In this document: piece by piece, positions 12,427 through 21,582 of the stretch
Numbering within the stretch: the stretch's first letter is position 1
Layout of the letters: every line of letters starts with the position of its first letter
Assembly (NCBI GenBank): GCA_032433595.1
Contig: JASWJB010000063.1
Span: forward strand, 1 to 64,000
Direction: 5' to 3'
Length of the DNA stretch: 64,000 nt
DNA from: Conoideocrella luteorostrata
Lineage: Eukaryota > Ascomycota > Sordariomycetes > Hypocreales > Clavicipitaceae
Translations under genes and position numbers: made by a program
Notes under the pieces: generated by a model
What the model saw: the letters and a program-made list of their open reading frames with translations, nothing else
The model's database searches: none
Told to the model about the DNA's origin: nothing

Positions 12427-13184
12427 TTAAGCACTCAGGGTTCCCTTGGTACTTGGTACCTCGCCCTCCTTACCCTTCACCCGAGTGGTGGCCATCTTGA
12501 CCGCCACAGCCAAAGCCTTGAACGCACTCTCCGCCCTGTGATGGTCGTTATCGCCCCGCAGACAGTCGACGTGAAGAGTAACACGAGCACCTTGCGCAAA
12601 ACTTTGCAAGCAATGGGGGACCATTTCCGTACTCAGCTTGCCTAGCCACTCACGCTTCAACCCCAGATCAATCACACTATAAGGTCGATTTGAGAGGTCG
12701 ATGACAGCTCGGGAGAGGGCCTCATCGAGAGGAGCGTATGCGTATCCGAAGCGAGCGACGCCGGCGAGGCTTCCGAGCGCTTTGTTGAAAGCGTAGCCGA
12801 GGGCAATGCAGCAGTCTTCCGCAGTGTGGTGGTCGTCAACTGTAGCACTTAAGAGTTAGTTTCATATGACATATCAAACTGAGCACTTTGACCTGTGTAT
12901 GAGGAAAACGCACTGTGCAGATCTCCCTCGCAGTTGATGGCAAAACTCCAGCCAGCGTGCTTGGCCAGCGCGTGGAGCATGTGATCGAGGAATCCGATAC
13001 CGGTGTTTACTGAGATGATTTGTGATTTGCTGGATTGGGAAGCGTGCTCGCTTGTCGCGTTAAGAAGGCGGGAGTCTGTGTCGGCAGGGAATTCGCCGCC
13101 ATCGAGGTTGATGGCGAGCTGGATCTTGGTCTCGTTGGTGTCGCGGGCAAGAGCCGCGGATCGGACGGGTAGAGTAGAGCCCAT
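12427..13184 (-). CDS. HIS3: Imidazoleglycerol-phosphate dehydratase
   Basis: Proposed CDS complement(join(12427..12839,12914..13184)), 227 residues, with one 74-bp intron (GTGCGT...CTACAG). Splicing rebuilds the metal-binding motif [13 protein letters not shown] around residues 91-98, strong support for the boundary. Other hallmarks are [16 protein letters not shown] in the first exon and [12 protein letters not shown] (187-198), the second metal-binding histidine cluster. The enzyme dehydrates imidazole glycerol phosphate in histidine synthesis. Length is normal. It runs convergently to argJ with about 226 bp between stop codons and diverges from the APC6 gene. I saw no TGACTCA in its immediate upstream region. 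Confidence 0.95.
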
Positions 13185-13731
13185 TATGAAAAGATTTGCG
13201 TCTATTTCCGCCTCTATTTCGATATTCTGAATGTCGAGAAAATGCGTGATAGGGAAAGGGGTCGAATTGCGGTAGCAGCAATGGCAATTCAAAAAATTAG
13301 CTGGCTTGCATTGGCCTGCCTGGGACCGGACTTCTATCGGCCGCGAGACCGCCCATCTCAACTTTTTTTTCCCACAACGCTACAGCGATAGTTCGCTAAC
13401 TAACTACTCCGTACGGAGTAAGCAGTTCACCTTTTGCTGGTCTGGGGCGTGTGCTCTTCTCCTACCCCGCTATTTTCATCGTCCATACACCCCTGGAGCT
13501 CTCCGGCTGCGCAGTGAATGCGGCATCGAAGTGGGTAGCTGAGCAGGAGGAACGCGCCTTGCTTGTCGCGCCTGCGTCACACAACACACGGCAGACGACC
13601 TTTACCACAGCCAGTATTCATAATGTTGCTTTGCTGATCACTGTAGGCCTGCCTCTCCGGATTTTTTTACTTACCCTCCCTTTCTTCACTGTCTCTTACT
13701 CGCATCAAGCCCATGCCTGCACGATTACACT
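13185..13731. other. Divergent promoter region of HIS3 and APC6
   Basis: 547 bp shared by two divergent genes. It contains the perfect 16-bp palindrome TACTCCGTACGGAGTA at 13405-13420 and a run of T near 13362. No gene is seen. Confidence 0.55.
13405..13420. repeat. 16-bp palindrome TACTCCGTACGGAGTA
   Basis: Two overlapping copies of the 9-bp motif TACTCCGTA in opposite orientation. The motif recurs across the window in non-coding DNA only. Confidence 0.8.
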
Positions 13732-15648
13732 ATGGAAAAGTTCCTGAGGCATTGGCGGCAAGATGCGTTGAATAAGGCCCAATACGAATCAGCCATCTTC
13801 ATTGGCGACAAGCTGTTAGCCCTGACCAGTTCGTTCTGTCTTTTATCTGAGAAGCCCTTCTGCCCAGCCGTGTCTAACAAGCAATTCTCGCGCATTCTAG
13901 ATGACGATCAAGATGCATTCTGGCTGGCCCAAGTCCACTTTGCTACTGGCAATTACACTCGTGCTCAGGCCTTTCTGTCCAAGCAGGACCTCATCTCCCG
14001 AAATCCATCGTGCCGATACCTCGCTGGCCACTGTCTTATCAAGCAGTCTCGCTACGAAGAAGCGCTCGCTGTTCTCGGAGAACGAAACCCTACGCATTTG
14101 ATAGCGAATAGTGGAAGCAACAAGCGCAAGTCGCAACAGCGCCATGGCAACCGACGACGCGAGAATGAGATAGATGAGGAGGAGGAGGCGGCCAACAGGC
14201 GCTTTGAGGCAGCCATGTGTTTTCTGAGAGGGATCTGCTACGCCAAGCAGAACGCTTTTGATCGGGCGAAGGAATGCTACAAGGATGCTGTGCGAATCGA
14301 CGTGCGGTGTTTCGAGGCTTTTCAACAGCTCATGAAGAACTCTCTGCTCTCGCCAGACGAGGAATGGCAGTTTCTTGAAAGCTTGGACTTTGATTCAATA
14401 ACTGTGCCCGGAGACGTATCTTCATCCCAAGAAGCTGCAGACTTCACCAAGATGCTCTACACCACACGGTTATCCAAATACCGAAATCCAGCCGCATTCG
14501 AAATTGCCTATGATTCTTTATCGACTCATTACCATCTATCCGCGAACCCGGATCTGCAACTTGCGCGAGCCGACCTACTCTACACACAATGCCGTTACCA
14601 GGATGCACTTGCCATTACCAACTCGATACTTCAACAGGATAAATACAACTTTTCAATATATCCCGTACACCTAGCATGTCTCTACGAGCTCAAGATGAAA
14701 AACTTGCTATTCCTGGTAGCCCATGACCTCGCCGATACGCACCCCGAAGAGCCATGCACGTGGCTGGCTGTCGGTGTCTATTACTTCGCGATTGAGAGGG
14801 TTGCAGAAGCTCGAAGATTCTTTAGCAAAGCTAGCATGATGGACGCACACTTTGGGCCGGCTTGGATAGGTTTCGCTCATACATTTGCTGCGGAGGGCGA
14901 GCACGACCAAGCCATTTCAGCATATTCCACGGCAGCCCGGCTCTTCATGGGCACGCACCTGCCGCAGATATTCCTGGGCATGCAAAATCATGCCCTTAAC
15001 AATATGGCACTGGCAGAGGAGTTCCTCAAGACGGCGTATGGGCTCTGCAAGACTGATCCTCTATTATTGAACGAGATGGGAATTGTCAAATATCACCAAG
15101 ATCGACCCAAAGAGGCCGTACAGTACTTCACAGCCGCCCTCGACATAGCTGAGGAGATCAACAGCGAACCTTCCGCATGGCTCTCCGCAAAAACTAACCT
15201 TGCGCACTCGTATCGACGACTACGGCACTTTAATAAAGCACTGGAGATGTTCGACGAGGTGCTAAGGCTAGGCGGTAAGAACGCCTCGGTTTTCAGCGCA
15301 AAGGGCCTCATATTGATGGAGCAGAATCGGCCGGAGGAAGCTGTGGCCGTTTTACATCAGGCACTGGCCATCCACCCTCAAGATAGTATTGCGACTGAGC
15401 TTCTGAATAAGGCATTGGAGGAAACAGTGATGATTGATGGTGCTGCAGAGGAAGAGGCTGACGATCTTACGGGCTTTGAGCATCATCTCGAACAGAAGAA
15501 GTTGGAAGCGTCGCACAAGGTGAATGGGTACAGCATCGGCCAAGGCATGCTCGGCAAGGGGAAAGGGAGAGTGACGAGGAGGAGAACACTTCTGGACGAC
15601 GAAGACAGGACTGAAAGCATGGCGGAAATGACAGATGATGATGAGTGA
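13732..15648 (+). CDS. cut9: Anaphase-promoting complex subunit 6 (Cdc16/Cut9), TPR protein
   Basis: Proposed CDS join(13732..13828,13901..15648), 614 residues. A 72-bp intron (GTTCGT...CTAG, with a CTAAC branch point) is a multiple of three and free of stops, so the gene also reads as one unbroken frame; splicing turns the junction into LALTNDDQDAFWLAQ, which matches the family, while the retained 24 residues do not. The protein is almost wholly tetratricopeptide repeats (for example YTRAQAFLSKQDL, FDRAKECYKDAVRID, FNKALEMFDEVLRLGG, PEEAVAVLHQALAIHP), interrupted by a basic and acidic insert near 120-150 and closed by an acidic tail with KGKGRVTRRR. APC/C is the ubiquitin ligase that triggers anaphase; this subunit is part of its TPR scaffold. 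CDC27/APC3 was considered; the N-terminal order fits Cdc16 better. Confidence 0.9.
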   Translation: MEKFLRHWRQDALNKAQYESAIFIGDKLLALTSSFCLLSEKPFCPAVSNKQFSRILDDDQDAFWLAQVHFATGNYTRAQAFLSKQDLISRNPSCRYLAGHCLIKQSRYEEALAVLGERNPTHLIANSGSNKRKSQQRHGNRRRENEIDEEEEAANRRFEAAMCFLRGICYAKQNAFDRAKECYKDAVRIDVRCFEAFQQLMKNSLLSPDEEWQFLESLDFDSITVPGDVSSSQEAADFTKMLYTTRLSKYRNPAAFEIAYDSLSTHYHLSANPDLQLARADLLYTQCRYQDALAITNSILQQDKYNFSIYPVHLACLYELKMKNLLFLVAHDLADTHPEEPCTWLAVGVYYFAIERVAEARRFFSKASMMDAHFGPAWIGFAHTFAAEGEHDQAISAYSTAARLFMGTHLPQIFLGMQNHALNNMALAEEFLKTAYGLCKTDPLLLNEMGIVKYHQDRPKEAVQYFTAALDIAEEINSEPSAWLSAKTNLAHSYRRLRHFNKALEMFDEVLRLGGKNASVFSAKGLILMEQNRPEEAVAVLHQALAIHPQDSIATELLNKALEETVMIDGAAEEEADDLTGFEHHLEQKKLEASHKVNGYSIGQGMLGKGKGRVTRRRTLLDDEDRTESMAEMTDDDE

Positions 15649-16128
15649 TACACATGTGTGAGTGCAAAGGGCAAAAAAGAGCATGTATATACAATAATGA
15701 GACATTGGCGTTTTGATGGGTGATTCGATTATGAGGCATTGGTACAAGCATAGTTGGTAAGGAGATTTTTTTTTTCCTTTATTTTATTTTAATTATTGTT
15801 TGAAGCTGCCACGTTATAGTTATACCATGTTCAGTTCAAACACTGCTAGGGTGGCTACTTTATGAGTCCGGATTTTAATTTTACCGACATATGAAGGAGA
15901 TATTGCAGCACATTCTTCTCTGAGTACTGCACACTGGTGCAGTCTTTTCCGTCATTTCGACGTTGTAAAGAGTAAAGAGTAAAAAAGAAATGAAGAGTGG
16001 TAATTTGATCCATGAAATATCCAACAAACACGACATTCGAAGCCCCATCTGCATCGCATCCCAACGCATCCCACCCATTCCATCGCCACGACATATCTGA
16101 CGCGCATCTTCTCATCCTTTTCCCATCA
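15649..16128. other. Convergent intergenic region
   Basis: Between the 3' ends of the APC6 gene (+) and the membrane protein gene (-). Holds a T-rich tract near 15766-15800; no gene is seen. Confidence 0.5.
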
Positions 16129-16653
16129 TTAAAGATCTCCCTCCGTCCCCTTCCTCTTCTCCGGAAACTTCCCCCCATTCAGCCCAGCCCTCCACCCGAC
16201 ACATGCCAACATGCCAACCACACCACCGACGCCCAATCCGCCCATCACAGCCCTCCACCCCAACACCTTGACCTGTCCTGTCACAGCAGCAGCGACAGCC
16301 CCAGCCCCCATGCCCAGATACGTCCAGTCGTCCATCTCGACCTGTCCCCTGTTTTCGAGCAGTCGCCAGCTCCTGTCCTGCCACTCGATCCTCTCGCGGC
16401 CGTACATTCGGCCCCCCAAGGCTAGAGTGATGAGGCCCAGCCCCACGAGACTGCCTGTGGATGAGGAGAGCAGGATGCGCTGGGACATGATGCCCGGGCG
16501 GCGGAGGGGGGGGATGGCCTGGCGGATGCCGGTCGCTGTGAGTCCGATGAGAGAGCCGGTTTGGAAGCCGCGCGTCAGGACGTGCGTGGTGAGGATTGTG
16601 TAGGGGAGGGGCTGGTCCTCTGCGTAAGAGGTGTGTGGGAAGTATCGCGACAT
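16129..16653 (-). CDS. Small conserved fungal membrane protein (DUF1757-like)
   Basis: Single exon, 174 residues. The N terminus with PLPYTILTTHVLTRGFQTG, followed by a Gly-rich hydrophobic stretch, resembles a small fungal family carried as DUF1757; I do not know its function. Likely membrane segments lie near residues 25-45, 60-82, 112-128 and 135-155, separated by a charged loop holding RERIEWQDRSWRLLENRGQVE, and the C terminus is basic. The ATG at 16653 is the first in the frame to give the conserved start. GC content and codon use resemble its neighbours. Confidence 0.7.
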   Translation of the reverse strand: MSRYFPHTSYAEDQPLPYTILTTHVLTRGFQTGSLIGLTATGIRQAIPPLRRPGIMSQRILLSSSTGSLVGLGLITLALGGRMYGRERIEWQDRSWRLLENRGQVEMDDWTYLGMGAGAVAAAVTGQVKVLGWRAVMGGLGVGGVVGMLACVGWRAGLNGGKFPEKRKGTEGDL

Positions 16654-16977
16654 GGTGGCTCGTTGTCGCGATGCGACAACGATGCGATGCGAGGTAGTGA
16701 TGTGATGTGATAAGATGTGATGTGATGTGGTTGTTGGTGTTGATGAGCAAAGGACAGGAGGAGACGGGTGATCCTGCTTCCGAGTGAAATGGCAAGGAAT
16801 AAGTTGAGGGGTTATGAACTAGCACGTCTTACATGATGCGCCTCGTTTTTTTTGGGGGGGGAGGGCGGAGATGGGAAGCTTGCAAGTGGGTTGGATTATT
16901 GATTTATGAGATTAGGCCAACTGGAGGAAAGAAAGGAGATCAACGAGAGTATTAAAGACGCTGCATCTCCCTGCACC

Positions 16978-17009
16978 GGTAATCTGAGCTATAGGTAATC
17001 TGAGCTATA
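16978..17009 (+). repeat. 16-bp tandem duplication
   Basis: The unit ggtaatctgagctata occurs twice in direct succession without a mismatch. Confidence 0.85.
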
Positions 17010-17127
17010 CGTAACCCTCCGTAACTAGCTTACGCCGCAGTTATACTCTCTAGGAGATAATATCCCAAACACAAGCAGCTCGCGCCAATCAGCCGCCATC
17101 CATTTTCGATGACTCTGTTGTACGTAG

Positions 17128-17143
17128 TACGGAGTACTCCGTA
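17128..17143. repeat. 16-bp palindrome TACGGAGTACTCCGTA
   Basis: The 9-bp motif TACTCCGTA and its complement overlap by two bases, in the opposite arrangement to that at 13405. A further single copy lies at 17209-17217. Confidence 0.8.
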
Positions 17144-17545
17144 GTTAGTTAGTCAATGGCCCCACACCAGCTCCCCGCCTCTTTCCCGGCTTTGATAACC
17201 TAGTTAGTTACGGAGTAGTCAATTATGGGGCAGCTTGGGTTTGGTCTGAGAGCCGCCGACGGTTGAGCCAATAATGGAGACGATGATAATAATATCACAT
17301 CACTCACCACCATAAACATACATATATGTGCGTGGTAATGGGTCGTTGTCCGGAAAGGGCGGTTGGCAGCCGCAGAGCCGCTCATGGGCAGTTCGTCCGC
17401 GACTGAATCTGCAACCACATCGATGCAGACTTTGCAGAAGTCTGCGCAGAAGGCTTCACCATTGCCGTGAAAATACGACTCAAATTCCTGCATCGGAGTT
17501 TCGCGGGCAACGTAAATGAGGAGAGGTCTCCCTGCTCGCATACCG

Positions 17546-17700
17546 AAAAAAAAAAATTTAAATAGATAAATATAATAACAAAGGGCCTAAATTTCTTAAT
17601 TTTTCTTGCGTCCGTTAATTTTCTTGAAGAAAGAAATTTGTTTTGTTTTCTTTTTTCTCCTTATGGATTATTGATTCATAACTAAGATTTTATCGTATGC
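17546..17700. other. AT-rich islet
   Basis: About 150 bp much richer in A and T than its surroundings, with poly-A and poly-T runs and the facing segments aaatttctt and aagaaagaaattt. It has no coding content. It could be a mutated transposon relic; this is inference from composition only. Confidence 0.45.
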
Positions 17701-18310
17701 CGGCTATGCCGTGCCAGAGGGAATTGGCTAACGGTTCGAGAAGCACAGTAATGGGACTTGCGTGATGCGGGGGAGCGCGGCGTGGCGTGAGTTGGGCCGT
17801 GAACGGACTTCAAAACTGTAGAAGATGAAGCTATTCGCAACAAAGGTCGCGCTTTGCAGCAACATCCTGTCATCAACCAATCCTACCCCGTACCTCCTAC
17901 AACAGCTATATACATCGCTTCCGCCTTCCAAAAAGCCCATAAAACAATCCGGATATAAGAGAACTGTGAAATACTTTCCTATAGCCGCAGTTTCCGGGAC
18001 AAACCCTTTGCTCTGCGACACTCCTCGTTACACCAGTCAGGACTTTGACTCAAAAGCAGCCGAGCGTTTGCCACAGAAAGCAAAAGTGGGAGGAATATGT
18101 ACAAGTTCTCGCTGCTCTGTACACCATCCGAACCACATGCCACACGACAATATGCGATATGCGACATGCAGACATGTCTTGTCTCTGTCAACTGGACATC
18201 ATCAAAAGTAATCCAAAAGCAATATCCCATATTAAGCCATACTGCATCTATCACATTATTTGCACCATCTACATCGCCCACGTCACCCACGTTCGTGGAA
18301 CACGCTATCC

Positions 18311-20662
18311 CTAAAGCTTAGCCTGCGGCTCCTCCAACTCCTCAATTCTCTGAAACTTATAAAACGCCTTCAAACTCCCCGGATTCAACAATGTTCCACT
18401 CGGCTTCACTGTCTTTCCAGAAATGATGCTCTTGACCGGCAGCTCGACCTTCTTCCCGTTCACCGTCACGGGGATCTCTTCAATCTCGAACACATACCGC
18501 GGCACGTGCCTCTTAGTCAACTCCGTCGCGATCGTATCCCTCACGCTCTTCACAAGCTTCTTATCCAACTGCTTCCCTGGCTTCATAATCACGAACAGCA
18601 CCACCCTCTCATCCAGATCCCCCGGCCGGCGCTGCCCCACGCACAAACTGTCGGCGATTTCGCCCGGGAAGCACCTTTCCAGCACGGCATAGATGTCCGA
18701 ACTGCCGAATCGGATGCCGCTGGGGTTGAGGACGCCATCGGAGCGTCCTAGCATCGTCATACCGCCGGTCTTGGGGTTAAAGACGCAAAAGTCGCCTTGG
18801 GCCCAGGCGTCTTTGAAGCGGTCGAAGTAAGCCCCGCGATATTTGCTGCCCGGGGGCGAGAGGCCGTCGTTCCAAAGGTAGAGAGGCACGTTAGGAAACG
18901 CACCCGTCGCGACTAGATCACCGGGTTGGCCGGCCGGAAGAGGCTTTCCCGTGGCGCCGTCCGGGAGATCGTGATCGTAGATGGCGACTGGGACGGCCAG
19001 GGATGGGCCCACGCAGCCCCCTACGTGAACAGGAGTCAGGGGGTTCTCGAGAACAAAACAGCCGGCCTGCAAAACTGTTCATTAACATCTTGTGCTTTCC
19101 TTTATGGTCCTCTAGAGAGGCGGGAGGCTTTCTTTAATAGAACTGAGAGTCGACTCACAATATCAGTCCCGCCAGAAATGTTCGCAAGCTGCACATGTCC
19201 CGGAAAAGCCACATCGTAGAACCACGTAAACATCTGCTCTGGCAAAACCATCCCTGTACTAACCACTTTTCTCAGCTTCGTCAAGTCAGCCACCTTCTTC
19301 GGCACAAGATTCCGCTTCATCAACTCCGTCATCCACCTGGGACTCAACCCCAGCGTCGTAACGCCCTGCTCCTCGGCAACCTTCAACAGGACTGTCGGAT
19401 CCGGGATGAAGGGCGACCCGTCATACAGCACGGCGCTCGCGCCCATGCTAAGTTGGCCAACACTCGATAAGTACATGATCCACCCGGTGGTCGTGAACTG
19501 CAGGTTCCTATCATCAGGCGTGATGCAGCGGTGCAGAATACCCTCCTTGCGGGAATTGAGAAGAATGGGGCCAACGCCGTGGACGATTGCTTTGGGTATG
19601 CCAGTCGTTCCAGAAGAGTAGTATACAACCATGGGATCTTGAAACCCAACTCTGACGAGTGGTGGGGGCTGCTTATAGCCCTTTGAGAGCATGAAATCCT
19701 CCAGGCGTTCCGTATTGGAAATACCGTCCGTGCGATATGGTTCCGTAAATCTTTTCACGACAACAACCTTGTTGAACGAAGGGCATTGCTTGAGGCCCTC
19801 TGCGACGCCTCGAATCTTTTCCCGAAGGTCGATTGATTTGCCGTTATACAAGGCCCCGTCGTCAAAGAATACAAACTAAACAAACATCGATCAGCAACCC
19901 ACCCACCGACTTTGCTCATATGACGGCACCTCATGGGGACGAAACCACACCCAACTCACCTTTGGATCAATCTGCACCGTTCTCTGCAGTAGTCCCCCAA
20001 CCCCCATATCCGTCGAACTGCTACTGAACAAAGCCCCCAGCCACGTCGTCGCCAAGAATACAACCAACGTCTGCGCCGAATGCGCCGCAACCACAACCAC
20101 CCTATCCCCCCTCTCCACGCCTCTCTCCTTCAGCGCCGTCGCGAGCGCAGCCACCCGCCTCCTCAACTCCCCCCAGGTCATGTGCCTCACTTCTGTATTC
20201 CCCTCCCTCACTTCCGTCAGGGCGATTTTGAAGTCCTCCTTGTTCAGCTGGGTCCGCATTCCCGACGCGTCAGTGGACGAACGGCTCCAGAGGAAGTTCT
20301 CGGTCCAGTTGAGCCGGACTCCATCGAACCATTTCGGAAGCTGGGAAATGGGGACGGACTCATCAACTGGTTGAGTAAAGGAGCCTTCGTGGATGAAGGG
20401 CTGTGTTTCCCAGAAGAGAGACCAGAACTGATTGCGGGATGAGCAGGACCACTTGTACAGGGAAGGAAAGTCCTTTTGTTGGTAGATTTGGTCAGAAACA
20501 GTATCAGAAACAGCAGTAATCTCGGATTGAGTAACCCCAAGTCCAACTCACATGCAGCTTGAGTCCGTATTTAGCGTTTGCATCCTGCATAAACTGCCAC
20601 ATGGCCGTACTTTGGGGGTCGGGATGCTCCCATAGCTTCCGCGGGGCCATTTCAAAGTCCAT
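18311..20662 (-). CDS. Acetoacetyl-CoA synthetase
   Basis: Proposed CDS complement(join(18311..19066,19159..19875,19960..20472,20552..20662)), 698 residues; three introns of 92, 84 and 79 bp, all phase 0. The adenylate-forming core is complete: the ATP-binding loop VVYYSSGTTGIPKAIVHG, a segment reading SGGTDI at the end of exon 3, the hinge GRSDGVLNPSGIRFGSSDIY and the C-terminal lysine motif VNGKKVELPVKSIISG. The N-terminal EMAPRKLWEHPDPQSTAMWQ, FWSLFWE and WFDGVRLNWTENFLW are typical of acetoacetyl-CoA synthetase rather than acetyl-CoA synthetase. It would activate acetoacetate in the cytosol for sterol or lipid synthesis or ketone-body use. The start at 20662 was chosen because the frame upstream of it lacks an ATG. 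Confidence 0.92.
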
Positions 20663-21582
20663 GGTGTTGCTGCGAATGCTGCTTGTTGATAGCGGCAAAT
20701 ATTGAAAGAGTTGAGTTCAATTCGGAGCAGGTATGGCGGTGCTCGCGCGTGGGAAAAGATGAGAGCAGCGGCGGGAACTCTTCGCTACTTGGTATAACTA
20801 AGACAATGCGATTTTGATTTACTGGCTAGATAAAGCCCGACTATCGGTCGGATATCCTTGGGAGTTAAACTGCCCGCCTGCAAGGATTCCCCAGTTGGTC
20901 TCCACAATTAGAGCCCGAGACAATCGACAACCTCGGCCAATTGTGGGTGAGGGATCTGATAATACTTGCGGCAATCTACGGAGCGCAAACGGAGTATTCC
21001 GTACTCCGTACTCCATGCGGAGCAAAAACGGAGCAAAATAACTAACGAACTCGTTAAACTAACTAGTTAACCAGCTGGTTACTTGATAGGGATGGTCAAG
21101 GAAACTCACATACGTACGCAACTCCGGTAACCGGTGCAGCATTGCCCAACAAAACGACATCATCACACGACATCACATATCGCAAACCAACCTTGGATAT
21201 CACCTTCAACGTTATTATTCGTATTACATGCAATCTGATCCCACCAAATCACTCTGCTAGTAGCTACTAACGTGTGAGCGCTACCTTCAATGCAGTTTGC
21301 TGGATATTGATAAAAAATACAATCCTTCGCAACACCAAATTTTCTCTCAACCTGTCTCAGCAACATAGAACTCATACCAAAACGCCTTGCTAAAGGATTT
21401 GTACCGCCTTTGCTTCAATTTCCAGGTAGTCCTCCCCCCCAACCTGGTCCTATTCATGTCCTGATCCTGATCACAATCGTCCCATGTCCATGCCGTCATA
21501 ATCTCAAGACCATGTCACCATTTCACAATATTCCGTCCACCTCCACGACAGCCTATACAAGTACAGTACAGTCTTTGTACAT
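20663..21582. other. Intergenic between the 5' end of the synthetase gene and the 3' end of TRA1
   Basis: Holds the promoter of the synthetase gene and the TRA1 3' flank. A cluster of cggag/ctccg words lies at 20977-21025, including TACTCCGTA at 21002-21010. No gene is seen. Confidence 0.5.

Larger units (their letters stand above)
16654..18310. other. 1.7-kb intergenic region with small repeats and an AT-rich islet
   Basis: No gene is supported. It contains GATGT-type short repeats near 16695-16730, a 16-bp direct duplication at 16978-17009, palindromic TACTCCGTA motifs at 17128-17143 and 17209-17217, and an AT-rich islet at about 17546-17700. A 113-codon minus-strand frame at 17200-17541 is doubtful. 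Confidence 0.5.
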
